64,000 nucleotides of DNA from Sipunculus nudus. Its lineage: Eukaryota > Annelida > Sipuncula > Golfingiida > Sipunculidae. A program made the position numbers and the translations under genes. This document shows positions 35,961-49,329 of the stretch, in pieces. Under the pieces are notes generated by a model. It was not told the DNA's origin. It did no database searches and saw only the letters and a list, made by a program, of their open reading frames with translations. The first letter of the stretch is position 1; every line of letters starts with the position of its first letter. The stretch is from the NCBI GenBank assembly GCA_026874595.1, contig CM049315.1, positions 6,880,664 to 6,944,663 of the forward strand, read 5' to 3'.

Positions 35961-36540
35961 TGTGACCTAGCTTGAATCAGCCAATGGAAAAAAGAAACCC
36001 AAGAGGTATCGAAAGCATAGGGTACTAAAAATCAATTGTCTGGACTGAAACTGAAGAAATGTCTCTTGTATACAGTGCTGTACACAACCTGGCCCTATAT
36101 CATACTTTTCCCAAAGGAAATAGATACATGTCATATCCTAAGATTTGGGGCTCAAGAGGACCTCAAATATTGAGCTTTCTGAATACAGACAAAGAAAAGC
36201 ACATCTCTACCAGGTATAAAAATATTAAAACAGGGGTTACTACATTGGAGCAAAGTCACATTCCATAATCTAACTCCACAGAAACATTTACAATAAAATG
36301 TGTATTATCTCAGGCTGTAAGTTTCATTTTTTTGGCTAAATTCAAATGTTTCCAAGCAGAACCACCGAGATACAAAGACTTAATTATTACTACCTCCAAT
36401 TTACCTTAATACATTGTTATGGTTCTCTTTGAGAGTAAACATGTCTGTTTACAATGAACAAGACTCATGACCAGAGTTCTGATTTTGCATATAGGACAAT
36501 TCCCACACAGGTTGAAGAAACCTGAAAGGAGAAACACTGG
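35961..36540. other. Unassigned DNA
   Basis: No gene or repeat recognised. Confidence 0.45.
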
Positions 36541-37120
36541 ATGGAAGCTTGAACAAGGCCTACAGGCCTAATGCGAACCTGTGCATATGGATATACACCA
36601 GGTATAACGCTTCAGTGCTGAACCACTACTATATGAACAATGCAAGTACTAAACATTTTGAACAAGAAACAATACACAAACATCACTGCTGAAATTCTGG
36701 CATGGGTGCACACAACACAAAAATTATTGTAGGTGGCACCACCAGTCTTGAATACAACAAAGCTATTTGACATGTACACATATGCCCAATTTCAGACTGA
36801 TATATCAAAATCTTCTGTAGAATTAAGCAGGCAAATACACTTTGCAAAAGTCATTGTAGATGGCAACACCTGTCTTGTGAACGAGAAAGCCATAAAAACA
36901 CATAGACAGGTCAGAATATCAGGCCAATACATCAAACTTGCCTTGAGTCTGATGCACGGGGCTGACCAGGCTTAGGTGAGAAAGGCTGTTGCCCCGAGTG
37001 TACTGTGACAAATTACTGGCTCAGGCTACTGCACTGAGTGAACTCTTGACCTGCACCTGGCTAGACTGAGTGAATTTTTGACCTGTACCTGGCTGCACTG
37101 AGTGAACTCTTGACCTGTTG
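36541..37120 (-). mobile_element. Helitron-like family B units, minus orientation
   Basis: Begins with AAGGCCTACAGGCCTAATGC then GAACCTGTGCA, nearly identical to 12050-12080. It then has units with GGTGGCACCACCAGTCTTGA (36733) and the CCCAATTTCAGACTGATA follow-on. The orientation is the same as the 11.8-13.0 kb units and opposite to the units at 37440-37942. Confidence 0.6.
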
Positions 37121-37251
37121 CATAATCTGAAACAGTTGGCAGTCTGCCAAAGCTATAAATAAATCCAGGCTGACCTTTTGCCTATTGCCAAATCTGAAAT
37201 AGTAGCCACACAATTGCATAAGCTCACAGATTGGCTCCATATGCAGCCCTG

Positions 37252-37350
37252 AGGGGCATGACACCCATGAGGTGATCACATGATACTCATGAGGTGATCA
37301 CATGCTACCCATGAGGTGATCACATGCTGCCCATGAGGTGATCACATGCC
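37252..37350. repeat. 22-bp minisatellite, four copies
   Basis: The unit is CATGAGGTGATCACATGCTG plus CC. It contains the palindrome TGATCA and CACATG. It separates the two oppositely oriented runs of family B units. Confidence 0.9.
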
Positions 37351-37942
37351 TTGTACTTGGCTGCACTGACTGAACTGTTGACCTATATTTGGCTGCACTG
37401 AATGAACTCTTGATCTGTTGCCAAATCTGAAACAGTTGGCAGTTTCTCAAACTATTCAAGAACACAATCACTCATATCTTGGCAGTGGTTTGACTTATCT
37501 GCCTAAAATTTTACAGGTTTATACATCTTGGATAGCTTTCTTGATTTTATGACAGGTGGCGCCACCTACATTCACATTTACACTGCAGACACCCAAGCTC
37601 TTACCTCAGGAACCGTTTGGCCAATTGGGCCAAAATTTTGCATGTGAATAGATGGTGGCGCCACCTCCAAGCATATTGCACAGCGTCCGTCTGTTTGTCT
37701 GCCATGGGATAAAATCACTCACATCTCGGCAATGGTTTGACTTTTTGCATTTGTATACAACTTTGATAGCTTTCTGGATCTTGTGGTAAGTGGCACAACC
37801 TACATACACATTTTGGCTGCAGACATCCATGCTAATATGCAACACACATCATTCTATTTCCCCTTGTTACTCAATCCATGCCTCACTTCACCTGTCCCAC
37901 TCTGATTTCGGCAGATACGCTTGTCAACTACCCATTTTCTAG
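37351..37942 (+). mobile_element. Helitron-like family B, 3' part with CTAG end
   Basis: Two plus-oriented units with perfect GGTGGCGCCACC palindromes (37555-37566, 37654-37665) lead into the conserved block CATGCTAATATGCAACACAC ... CACTCTGATTT. The end is at CTAG (37939-37942) followed by T. The left arm of the terminal hairpin has been lost. Only the right arm GTCAACTACCCAT-like sequence remains. The units belong to the same family as 61230-62373. Confidence 0.65.
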
Positions 37943-39400
37943 TTTCCATTTGTGTACATGGAAATGAAAATAGAGTTAACACAAAATATTAGCAGATACC
38001 ACAATGCTTTAAGGAGAAAACACTATACATATATACACATTTTACATTAATAGGTCCCTTTACCTAAATCTTATTAACTATAAGGTTAATTCCTTTCTTA
38101 GTTTAATAGTTTAAAAGTGTTTTATTCATTAATCGTGAATGCATTAAAAAAATTTATTACTCAAATTATCAATTGCTTTCATCAGGTATCCACCCACCAA
38201 GACTTCAATAAAGGCACTGTTTCTCCATTGGGAAGAAAATACAAGGCTTATCAAGCCTGAATAAAATTCAGCAGTCTTTTACTGAAAGCAACAGTTCTTT
38301 TTGTCACAGAGCACAGACTGGAATGTTCAGCATATGAGGATTATGTTCTAGACTTCTGCTGAGTGGGCCTGCAGCTATTTAAAGAAGATAAATCTTGTTT
38401 GGTAAAGATTTACTAACATACAAAGTAAGTGAAGAACATACAAAACGAAGAACATACAGAATGCTTGACATCTAAGAAATAATCCCTTTGCCCAACATCT
38501 CGAGGCCCAAAGTTCTCAACTGGCCAAATAATGCACAGGTGTGGTATGTCTGTGCCTGAAATGCAAGTTATCTTTGCTACTTCTCACACAGCAGCACCTC
38601 AGGATCAGCTGTGTCATGGCTCAAACAAATGGCAAAATAGCTGTTAAAAATGATGACCTTTTATACCGAGGCCACTTATCCTGTTGCTACACCAGGTTAT
38701 GAAAATGGCGTTAAGGGTAAACTGTAATGACTAATATTCCAGATACAGGGTTTACGAGAGGATACAAACTAAATAAGAGGATAAAACATGCATGTGATGG
38801 GCACGACTGATTTTCATGCAACTAGAGAATGCTTCTTTAATTAAGGACTACAGCAGAGCATTTTGTTCATCTTGGACTTTTTAGAAGTAAAAGTGCACTG
38901 TGTTTATAAGGCATGAAAATAACCTTTCCATCCCTTTCTTTTTAGAAGCCTAGTTTTATTCTTGGCACAGTTACTCCTCTTAATGTGAAAATAATGTTCA
39001 CTGGCCAAAACTACACATATTATGTAAGGGTGACCTATTTTTGTTGGTTAAGGCAGTCAAAGGTTAATAATCAATAATAAACATTGAAGTATCCAGGTGA
39101 CACTGAACTAGTTTTCTGCAGGTAAATTTACCCAAATGCTAGTTTGCCAATGTGATTATAGTAGATGTATCAGGCTTGACAAAGTAACCAGTGGCTCTGT
39201 CAGTCAGCTGAGCTTAAAATAACCATCTTCCAACACCACCCAGATAATCTGCAGTAAACAGCTAAATGTGGAGAAACTATCCGCCAAAAAAGTAGTGTTC
39301 ACCCCTGTAGGCAAATCTCTTTTCACTTTCATCTGGCAAATGCTTAATGTGGTGTAAATAGATGTGGGAGTGGCAAAAACTAACGCAATATTCATCAAAG
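37943..39400. other. Unassigned DNA with a TE-end relic
   Basis: Mostly unassigned. At 39198-39218, GTCAGTCAGCTGAGCTTAAAA matches the last arm of the family A terminal hairpin and may be a relic of an insertion. Confidence 0.4.
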
Positions 39401-39409
39401 CATGAGAAC

Positions 39410-39800
39410 GACAAGTGGAGTCACCAGTGTCTTCATTGGCTTCCTAGCATACTTCATTGAAGCCCATGGCCGAAACTAAAGGGACGTGAGGCACTCAAGA
39501 ATTTGCTGCACACCATTTCTGTATAAATCCACTGATAAATGCATCTATCACAAGCAATATAAAGTCAATGACAGCCTGACGATTTCTCTGCTCCATAAGC
39601 TCCTCTATGAAACATAAAACCACATCCTTTTATGAAAAATCAATTCACCGCCGATGAGGTTTTGCCAACTGCTTCTTAAAATGGACAGGGTTATTGCTCC
39701 AGTTGAGGAGAGCATTTCTGTCTCACCATTTGTGGTGCAAGAATTTGTTTTTCATTTTCTCTAATAGCTGCAGTTTTGCAGTAAATACAATTTATGTTGG
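39410..39800. other. Complex non-repetitive island (possible conserved element)
   Basis: Non-repetitive sequence of mixed composition with TTTTATGAAAAATCAATTCA (a HOX/PBX-like ATCAAT site) and no open frame. Candidate regulatory element by texture only. Confidence 0.22.
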
Positions 39801-40440
39801 GAATAAAATACTTTCAGGTTAAGTGTGGTCACCTATTCCTATGGTCTTCTCAACTCATTTGGAAATTAAGCAGTTCACATCTGGCATGGATGACCGTGGC
39901 ACAGTTGACTCTCATGCTAAAGCTGTTAGGTTTTATTATACACAGAAATCTTATTATTAAATGGTAGCAGTAAAGAAGCTATTCAATGGTGGATAAAATC
40001 AACTTTCTTATTTCTTTTTTTTTCTCAGCTCTTCACTTAATCTATTCTTCTTGTACACAGGATTGACTTGCACTGAGAGTGCTGCCACCTATACAATGGT
40101 CTGATATAAACCGAAGACATTTTGAAAGTACAAGAAACTGATGAAAGTGTCAAAAACTCACAAAAACTGGTGAAAACATCATCAGAGACTTAAGATTTGA
40201 ATTCATAATGGTAATGATTATTCAGAAAACTAAATGAACTTAAGATTTCTTGCTTTTGCACTCAAGTCTTTCATATATATACATTAATTCTGTGGTTTAA
40301 AGTTTTCAGTGAAATAGAAAGATGCATGGTTTTAAAAATAAATTAGAGAACTGAAAAATGGTAACTTAGGATAGAGACTAAATTAGAGACTGAATAAATA
40401 ACAGATAGAAATTTTGTTGGTAATATGATTGGGATTGTTA
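39801..40440. other. Unassigned AT-rich DNA
   Basis: Nothing recognised. Confidence 0.5.
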
Positions 40441-40444
40441 CTTC

Positions 40445-40645
40445 TTACAGTGTAAGCTTGGTGTCATGTGTAAGTTAAGTGACATGTGTAAGGTGGGTAT
40501 CATACATATGAAAGCTGGGGCTGAAGAAAAAGCTGGGTGTCATACATGAGTAAGCTGGAAGACATACATGTGTTAGCTGGGGGACATACATGTGTAAGCT
40601 GGGGGACATACATGTGTAAGCTGGGGGTCATACATTTATTTCTTT
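40445..40645. repeat. Minisatellite GTGTAAGCTGGGGGACATAC
   Basis: About nine imperfect 20-24 bp units. The last three (40573-40640) are nearly identical and earlier ones are diverged. Confidence 0.88.
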
Positions 40646-41420
40646 GCACAAACAAACAGGCTGAAATTAGGTAGGTCTCACCTGTCCATACTGTGCAAAT
40701 TGAAACTTTCATCCAGTTTGGCAATTAACACTTGATCCTTCCCAATATAGTGGTAAATGACAACAGTCTCATCCATGGTGTGGGACAAACAAACTGCCCT
40801 GTATGGTTATTATTCTACTTAAACAAAGTTATGGTGATCAAACTAAAAAAACTTAATGTCTTATTCCTTTGGTTTATCCATATAAAACCCTTAACAAAAC
40901 ACTGTATCATCAAAATCTGTTCTAAATGTAAGAATATAGTTGCTAACAGGCAAAATAAACCAACAGCAGCAAAAACATATATTAATTTCTGGGGATGGCA
41001 TATTTTAAGTACACTTAAAAAATCTTTGGCAAGAGCATTAAGGGTTTGATGAATGGATGGGTGCTTTATGACTGAGGTTATACCATTAAGCAACACTGTA
41101 TAACCAAAGCTCTATTGTAGTTTGAATGATGCTAATATCCTCTAAATATACATTGGCATTTGATATCACAGAGCATGCAGTTTTCCTTAATTGAAACATA
41201 CCATATGCCATTTTCTGATGTTACTTCAAATTTTTATGATGTTGCTTACTAAGTTCACTTTTCAGATAGATAAGCATACTGATTACACTAATTTATTCTT
41301 TAAACCACATGTTACCACAATTTAAGGTTATTTTACTGATTTTGTTTATGGTAATACTGTAAAAAATAATGAATGATCTTTCTAAAGCAGTAATGAGGAC
41401 ATTTACAGTATTTGATAGTG
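40646..41420. other. Unassigned AT-rich DNA
   Basis: A 105-codon plus frame (40732-41049) and an antisense 93-codon frame lie here. Neither shows a recognisable domain. Confidence 0.4.
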
Positions 41421-41429
41421 ACCCAGCAT

Positions 41430-42110
41430 TATTACCTCCTCCAAGCCTAGCACCTGGGGTTATGTTTGTCTGCCTGTTTATCTGTAACATACCACAAAAA
41501 TTCCTCAACAGGGTTGATGAAATTTTTAGGAAAGCTCCAAAATGATTCAAGGAACAATTGATTAAATTTTGGGGGCGATCAATGCCTAAATAACTGCCGA
41601 ATTAGTTCTAGTGTTTTATGGGGGGTCCATAGCATATAGTTGCATACACAGGTGGCGATATGGCCAAATTTGGGGATGTGAGTCTTGAAGTCAAAGAGGA
41701 CAATGATGTCACTCCATGTGTACGTGCCATTTCCCTGAAAGTTTTTGGCAAATCAGTATACAGCGGGTGAAGAGGGGGGTGGGGGGGGGGGGGGCTATTC
41801 ACAATTGTTAATTGTTCTTTGTCAATGGAGTAAGATGAAATTTTCAGGATAGCTCGGCATTGATACATGGTACAATTGATTAAATTTGGGGCTGATGCAT
41901 GCGTAAAAAGCCCGGAATGAGCTCTTAAATTTTTTTGGGGTCTATTGCATATTTGCTTACACTGGAACAGTTAGCAGGTGACGATATGGCCCTATTTGAT
42001 GTCATAGAGCACAATGACGTCATTGCACATGTACGTGCCATTTTTCCGAAAGGTGTCAGTAAATCAACGTAAAGCATGGGGGCCACGGTTGCTTGTTTTT
42101 ATAGTCCTGG
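41430..42110 (-). repeat. Dispersed repeat (GGTTATGTTTGTCTG... type), two units
   Basis: Unit 1 begins at about 41435 with CCTCCAAGCCTAGCACCTGG then GGTTATGTTTGTCTGCCTGT, followed by GATGAAATTTTTAGGAAAGC. It continues with GATTAAATTTTGGGGGCGAT, GGGGTCCATAGCATAT, and GGTGGCGATATGGCC. The second unit (about 41825-42110) repeats GATGAAATTTTCAGGATAGC, GATTAAATTTGGGGCTGATG, and GACGATATGGCC with the ACGTGCCATTT block. Family recognised from widespread invertebrate repeats in general terms only. The strand is arbitrary. Confidence 0.65.
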
Positions 42111-42539
42111 GCCCTGTTTTAATAAGAAAGTAAATGACTCAAGCTCCCCCAAACCTCCACCCCAACGGGAGATGGGGCCAAAAACCGAACTTTGGCAAGT
42201 TTCGAGGGCTAGTTTCTTCAGAAGTAGCATGTAAAATTCCATATCTATGGAATATGAAATGTGTGTTGAGAGATTTTCATATGAACCAGCATGGTGGCAT
42301 GCATTTTTCTATGTGTTGCCCCTTGATAACATCCGGAAAGTTAAATATTTGCTACATGTAGCAACCACTTCAGCTAGATATATAAGCATTCTGCATGCCC
42401 GGTTCATGCATGAGGAATCTCAACTTCTTTATTTCTCAATACATGTACCAATTTTATACGTTTTCCACATCCTGCATTCCATACATATTAGAAATCTTAG
42501 CTTAAGTCTGAAAATATATTTGACTTAACCTGTTTATTA

Positions 42540-42740
42540 CCTCCATTAAGCGGCAGGGGTTATGTTTTTTGCGGGTGTTGGTTCATTTGTTTGTCTATTA
42601 GCAACATTAGTCAAAAAGTTATTGACAGATTTTGATGAAATCTTCACGATAGCTTGGCAGTGATCAAAGGAAAAATTAAATTTTGATACAGAAACATTCT
42701 TGATCCAGGAATATTTTAAAGGAAAAATGTTGCTTTTCTG
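42540..42740. repeat. Third copy of the same dispersed repeat
   Basis: ACCTCCATTAAGCGGCAGGG then GTTATG, followed by TTTGTTTGTCTATTAGCAAC and AAAAAGTTATTGACAGATTT then TGATGAAATCTTCACGATAG. It shares order and wording with 41435-41560, so it is the same family in the same orientation. Confidence 0.65.
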
Positions 42741-43340
42741 ACAGTTCCATATGAGGCTAATGAGCTGACTCGGCAGAGGTCTGCACTCTCTGAGAGCTTT
42801 TCTAGTACTAACACTACTTTGACCCTTTTCTGTTGCAATTATCAATATAATACCTATATAAATATTTCATTTAATATCAGGATTCAATTAATATTAAGAT
42901 GGTTGTTCATTCAGATACTTGTCACTAAATTACAATGACATGATCATAATTTTCCAGAAATAAATGACCTTTTATGTTGTTTAAAGCTACAGATATATCA
43001 GACCAAAATGGTGTTAATCAGATGTGACATCCAAGAGATTTGAATATATTGCTTTGATTTTGTTTGAGATGAGATGACAAACAAACTGAGGTAGGTATAA
43101 CAGCAGACTTTAAAGCCAGCCTTACATCTCCTGTTTTTTCTGGCCTCATCTGATTCTTTACTCTCTGGAAAAGGTAGCATGATTGTTAGATCACAAGATG
43201 TGAGGGTACTGCCAGCCCAATTTTTAAAATTCCAGCCACAAAATTCAGGCAGAACAATGTCTGACAATGTTAAGGAATTTCCAGCTGATTTTTATCTGGC
43301 TGAAAAAATTGGTAGATGTAAAAATAGAAGTGAAAAAAAA

Positions 43341-43418
43341 AGGAAATCCTCACTGAAAAAATAATAAAGTGATAACAGAAGCGAAAAAAAAAAATTATTT
43401 TTTCAGTGAGGATTTCCT
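43341..43418. repeat. Perfect 25-bp inverted repeat, 28-nt loop
   Basis: Arm 43341-43365 (AGGAAATCCTCACTGAAAAA then ATAAT) is exactly complementary to 43394-43418. The arms continue imperfectly into flanking A/T runs. The resulting hairpin is about 78 nt. It could be a recent foldback, a MITE remnant or an expressed hairpin RNA. Nothing beyond the fold argues for transcription. Confidence 0.85.
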
Positions 43419-43699
43419 TCTTTTATCATTCATAACAACAATAGCTTTCAAGCATTCAAAACTAGAATGGACCAATATTGCCAGAAAAACAGGTGATGTG
43501 TATGATAAACTGGTGGTGTGGGGACATGCACTCACTGACAAGACTTTAATGATTTCCACATTTTTCTTACTGTAAAAATCAAATTGGCAAAAAAATAAGC
43601 AGGTAGGAGGCCCGCTTTATACATTTGTCATGTGAAAGTAATCCAAGAACCATGTGACAATAATCACAACTGATCCATATTTTAATAAATGATCTTATT

Positions 43700-43960
43700 G
43701 CAGGAAAAATCAGAGCAGAAGGCTGTTATTATGTCACAGGGAAGCAGATCTCACGCAACAATGATTTATTTCTTTATTTGGGCTGTTAAGGCTGTGGCAC
43801 TGCCACACTGGAATCCCAACCAATAACCCCAGATCCCCGCCTCCATATCCCAGTTACACTACAAAGACAATCCCATTTATTTCAAAGATACTGGCCCACG
43901 TTTATGCTTGCTGGTTCCGACCGTTGCACAGTGAGCTACAAAATTACCAAAGGGTACAGG
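43700..43960. other. Complex non-repetitive island (possible conserved element)
   Basis: GC-richer, non-repetitive, no open frame. Contains CCAACCAATAACCCCAGATC and AACCAATAAC-like (CCAAT) motifs. Candidate regulatory DNA by texture only. Confidence 0.2.
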
Positions 43961-45380
43961 ATTATGATAACACCATGTTTTATCACAGACGGTTCATCTC
44001 TCTATCTGTGTAGTATCTGGTCCACCTTGGAAGTCTGAATTCTCTTAATCCTTTCAACTCAGTCTTCTGGTCACAAGGTGTACTGACTATCCCTTTGTAA
44101 TATATAAGACCTATATCCAGATACACGGAGGAAACTTAATTTATTACTGTAATTATTCTTTTGTTAAACAGCCATCCAAAGAAGGAAGGGAAGCGAGTGA
44201 GGTTTTCTATTTCTAAAGGAATTTGAATTATATTATATATAAGGCTCCTTCCTGACATGCTTAATAAGGCTCCTCCCTCACATGTTTATAAAATCCATAC
44301 ATATGCCATACCTTTGCCATATTTGGGACTTATTAGGTCCATTTGTATGTTGAACAAATTTCACATATGGCTCCTTATAAGAAATTTTTAGCAAGGGTAC
44401 CAATAAAATTTCAATTTCAACTATACACAGACATGAGTTATTTCATTATTTAAATCAAAATGACACAATCTAAAATGTACTAACAATAAAAATTCTCTTA
44501 CATACACAGGAACTTAAGATTTTCCATGAGACTCTGTAGGGTACCATACTTTTTAATTTCCATGAACCCAAAAGACCTACAGGAAGCTAATTTATTTGGG
44601 AAGCCATAAATATATGACATGAGGTTCTAGGTTATGTTTTAATATAACTCAATGGGAGGCATAAATCCTAATTGCACATTTTGTAACATAAGTTTGATAA
44701 ATGTCAACTTAAATCTTTTTCTTCCTTCCTTCTGATCACTGATGCCTTGGTTTTAGTGGGATAACATTTGTTAATATATGCTATATTGTCTGCATTAACA
44801 TTAAACTTTATTACTTTAAAAGCATGAATACAGTCCTCCACTTTAGTTTCTGAATAACACTTACACAGGAAAACAAAGTGATTGTTTTAAATCTGGACAG
44901 GTTAAATAGGAAATGTTTGTTCTAATGTATGCCTATAACAATACACAGATCAAGATAAAGTAATAACGACAAAAGTTAAAATCTGGTATCTGAGAGCTTG
45001 TCAAAACACGTCAAAATATAGTGATCAGTTAGTTTCTGGCTCTACTGGTGTTTAGGGTTGCATATCATTTTTATGGGGATGATTGAAAGACAATTATCTT
45101 TTCTCATTGTAATATAACAATGAGTTGTCCTATGATAATATTTAGATAAAGTGGTTAAATATTGTATAACTGACGATACACAATTATAACAAACTCAATT
45201 AATCAGAATTTAATTTAACTGAGCTTATAATTTAATTAAGAATATCCAAACATAAAATTTTAGTCCTTCACAGGTGTTCAAGGAATAGGACAAATAATCA
45301 ACATGTAACAGAACCATAACACTGACTGAAACATGTACTTGCATGGAAAAAATTGGAAACTTGCATGGCATTAATCGTAA
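43961..45380. other. Unassigned DNA with a short direct repeat
   Basis: A 25-bp duplication at about 44242-44290 (AAGGCTCCTTCCTGACATGC / AAGGCTCCTCCCTCACATGT). Otherwise nothing recognised. Confidence 0.45.
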
Positions 45381-45389
45381 TACCCAAAC

Positions 45390-45730
45390 TACAGAACATC
45401 ATCAAATCAACTGACACAAAGGGTGGGCAGGCACGCACGGGGACTTACAAGATGTTCTGTTGGGTTTGCAGTGCTCCATGACCCAAACCCAATTACCAGT
45501 TTCTATTGTTGTTATAGCATTCAGTGGCTGTACCAGGAAAGCTGGTAAGAAGAGTGTTGCCCTGTCAACTCAATTACCCATCATGCCTCCCTGCTATAGA
45601 ACATGAATTCTATGAATGGCGAAGCTTCAGAGACCAATAAGATATTCATTACTTTGGTCTCCCATGGATTTTCTGAGGTTGGAACTTCATTAAGATTCAC
45701 CAGCTGTGACATACATTGCAAACATGATAA
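45390..45730. other. Complex non-repetitive island (possible conserved element)
   Basis: Mixed composition and non-repetitive, no long frame. Low-confidence candidate for conserved non-coding DNA. Confidence 0.18.
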
Positions 45731-46211
45731 CATGGTGTGTCAGAAAAATAGTGCTGTATGTACATAATTTGCTGTGAAATCATCCTTCCACATACAAATA
45801 ATTGTTTTTTATTGCACTTTGATTCAATTGTGGATAATACTCTTGTTGTCAATAATACTGTTTGGTTGAATTTTTGGATTCCATTGAAAGACAGAGGTAC
45901 TTGAGAGAACTGGAATTCTTTATTATATTGTTATTTTACTGGATATATTCTGTATATTGATTTATTCTTATTTTGAAAAAAACTAACAGGTATTTGTGGC
46001 TAAATATTAAAGATAAAAGAATTGTGCTAAATAGTCCATGAAGTATATAATTTCTGGTAGTTTTGGTAAACTATTGTAATGACCAATGGAAAAGAGATGG
46101 CTTGGTCACATGATCACCATCACAATGAGATAAACTGATCAGCCCATCAATGACTTCTCCAGATAACAGTTAGTGAAATTGTTCACCATCCATCATTCTC
46201 TTTACATCACC

Positions 46212-46312
46212 AGCAGTTAGTTAGACAGCAAAGTTTTCTTTTTATGAATTAGATAGTGTATACATGAATGTTAGACAGCAGTTTTCAGTGTAAGAATAAG
46301 ATAGTGTATACA
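46212..46312. repeat. Direct duplication around GTTAGACAGCA...TAGTGTATACAT
   Basis: Two copies about 57 bp apart, both with TTAGACAGCA(A)AGTTTTC/AGTTTTC and (AATTA/AATAA)GATAGTGTATACAT. Confidence 0.75.
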
Positions 46313-46874
46313 TACATATTGATGTCTTACACCACATTGTACACACTAAATTTGATACTATGATGTATACTTAGTATACTGCATGAAATTTGATGTTTTG
46401 TACTCAGTTGTGGGAGTAGCATACAATTCTGTTTCAATCTGTATGAGAGAGCCATGTCATAATTAAGACCACACCATCACTGATTGTATCAATGACTTGG
46501 CTAACTTGGGTAATCATAGGTTGTAACATGATATATTTAACTACTTAAACAAGTTGTTTATAAAGACAACAATTGGGAGCTAAAATATTTCCATAAACCA
46601 GTCCTGACTTTGATAAACAGGAAAGAGAGCCTCATATCGATAATACACTACCCTACATATGAAGAATTTTCAATCAGACACAAATATTGATATGCTTAAC
46701 AAACTGCAACTAAAAGTCTTCTCCAATTAACATATAAAAGCTATCAAGAAAAAATGCACACACACTCACAATTTCATAGTTATAACCATGGAGCCATTCC
46801 TGAGGAATCTGCAGAAAAATTAAGAATAAGTTGATATTTCCAACAGTTTTGTCAATGGGGAACAACTATCCCAG

Positions 46875-46877
<3 letters not shown>

Positions 46878-46928
<51 letters not shown>
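46878..46928. repeat. (TA)n microsatellite
   Basis: An uninterrupted TA run of about 50 bp, self-complementary and prone to cruciform formation and length change. Confidence 0.97.
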
Positions 46929-46930
<2 letters not shown>

Positions 46931-49320
46931 ATATTAAATTTGAATGTGAAGGTTTAATTTTACTCAAATAAATTAAGGCTGCATAGAGAGGGTTTACAGG
47001 GGGTAGTTTGACAAAAAATATAAAATATACTTGCTTTAAAACAAATATCAGCACCACAACTTTTGTCTACCTATTTCTTCTGCATGTGAGAGTTATGTGT
47101 CTACAACTAATCCAATCACATCTAATTTGTTTAACTGACAAGATGTTAACCTCCCCTTATCTAAGCTCTTGTATCCATCCCTACAAAATGAAAGTCATTG
47201 ACCAAACCTTAATACGCTGATTGTACTCTACCCCATGACTGTTATTTTCTCAGCTGCACCATGCTGCATGGTGGCCATGGTTCTGTTGTAACCTTCATAT
47301 TCCCAAGTGAATTAGTTTTGTTTTTAAATATCCTTGTTTCTCATTAATATAAATTAACAGCATGGAATACATGAAACAACCAGATATTACAGATGACTTT
47401 GACTGGTCACAAATTTAAATAAAAATAAAGTCTAATAATATCAATAATATGGTAACATTTTAATCAGAATAAAATCCATGCAATTGTTGTACATTGCTTA
47501 TCAGAATGATGTTAAATTGTGATATGCAGCACGTTAAACAAACCTGATGATCACTGTATATCATTAACATGGAGAAAAGTAAAAACAAACAAAAAGTCAC
47601 ATAAAACTGGTTGTCAAAAGCACTTTGAATGATATATTACATGGTTTGGTGGGGTAAGTTTGCTGATTTATTTGAATAATTAACAGAATTATTACTTCTA
47701 GGTAGAATGGCCCTATGTTTTGACCTCTGTACTATTTCTAATCCCATAAAATATCCATGACTCCAGACATGGGCACAGATGCATTATATCACTGAAAATT
47801 GATGGCCACAGTTACAGTCCGGAGCACCATGTTGGTAATAAACCCAGTCATATCTTCTGATCATTATTGTTTTGATTATTAGAGGCACCCCTATGACCTC
47901 CAAAACACTCAGTCATTTGCTGTGAAAAAAGGATTCCCTGACTGAGCACTGTAGATGTTCTGTGATACCATTCAACAATCTTTATGATTCATTATATACC
48001 AGTACACTGATAAGAGCAAAGTCATCCCAGATAATGAATAAAAGCATGCCTCAGGACCAATTAACTAACAGTCAAAATGGATCTTTCATTGTTGTGCATG
48101 GAGCTTTTACTGTTTTGTGCATTTACAGGAGTTGAGAGAATTTTCTACAATAATAGCTTATCAGTTTTACAATAATAGCTAATAAACTGATCTGTTTTTT
48201 ATTCTTGAAAATAATCAATAAAAGTTTAACAGAGGATCCCCTGCTCCAGCTCTATGGACGGATAAGTATTGCTATTATAAACAGAATAAACCCAAGAATA
48301 AGTCAAATTGTAATACTCATGTATTCATTTCTGATAGAAGCTCATGATTATGTTTTTCCTCATAAATTCCAATATCCCTGACTTTGCAGATAAATAGCAC
48401 AATGCTAAAACTGACCACAGTTTTGGACATCAGCAAACAAGCATGACTGAATTTATGGTGAAATCAGTACCTGCATGGACACATGGTGAAATTAGAAAAA
48501 AAAGGTGTTTATTTAGACAGAAAGAAAAACATGGATTGATACCTACAGTGTAGACATACTTTGTAAACATTAAATAGACAAAACAGGTATACACATTGTT
48601 GAGCGTGTATACATGGCTGAAAACATTTTAAGTCCCTGAGTTCTTAAACAAGTAATGAAGAATCCACACTATAAAAAAGGGGGGGGGGGGGGCAATCAGA
48701 TAACAAAGCAGAAAATAACAAAAAGGAAAATCTGTTAACTTCAGAAACATAACAAATTAAGGCACATCAGATATGGCAAAGATCTCTAAAAGGAGAAAAA
48801 CACAATTTTAAAAAGGGACAAATGGAAACTATAAGAATAGATTTAAAAAGCAAGTCATAATAGTAGTATTAAAAGTATATCAGGACTATCATTTAAGCCA
48901 AGTTGCCAAAGAAAGTTGATATGTGTATATCATAATGCTGGGACACTGAAAGGCAGTATTGGCAATGTGACAGTGATTTATCATCATATATATTCTATAT
49001 ATCAGTTTACTAGGGTCTGTTAATTTTCTATGAATAGGGAATGTCATGCAAGGTCAACGGTTAAAAATTTAAAACATTTATCAAAGTTTGTTGATCCCTT
49101 ACCATTCATAATGCTGAATAAAGTGCATACTGAGTTTACTTGTGTTAATTTTTAAATATTCTCTTCTTTATTATTTAGATTTATTGAATATACTTGATAA
49201 GTGTAAAATGAGAATGACTAAGACACACAGAATTCAAAGTTGTAAATACAGACAAAGTGAATTGGTTTAATGCCCTGCAACATATAAATTTAAGAAACAA
49301 TGTTTGATGGGAAAACAAGA
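46929..49320. other. Unassigned AT-rich DNA
   Basis: No gene or repeat family recognised. It contains a 14-G run at 48679-48692 and a small CACCATGCTGCATGGTG inverted repeat near 47257. Confidence 0.45.
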
Positions 49321-49329
49321 ATGAACAAG

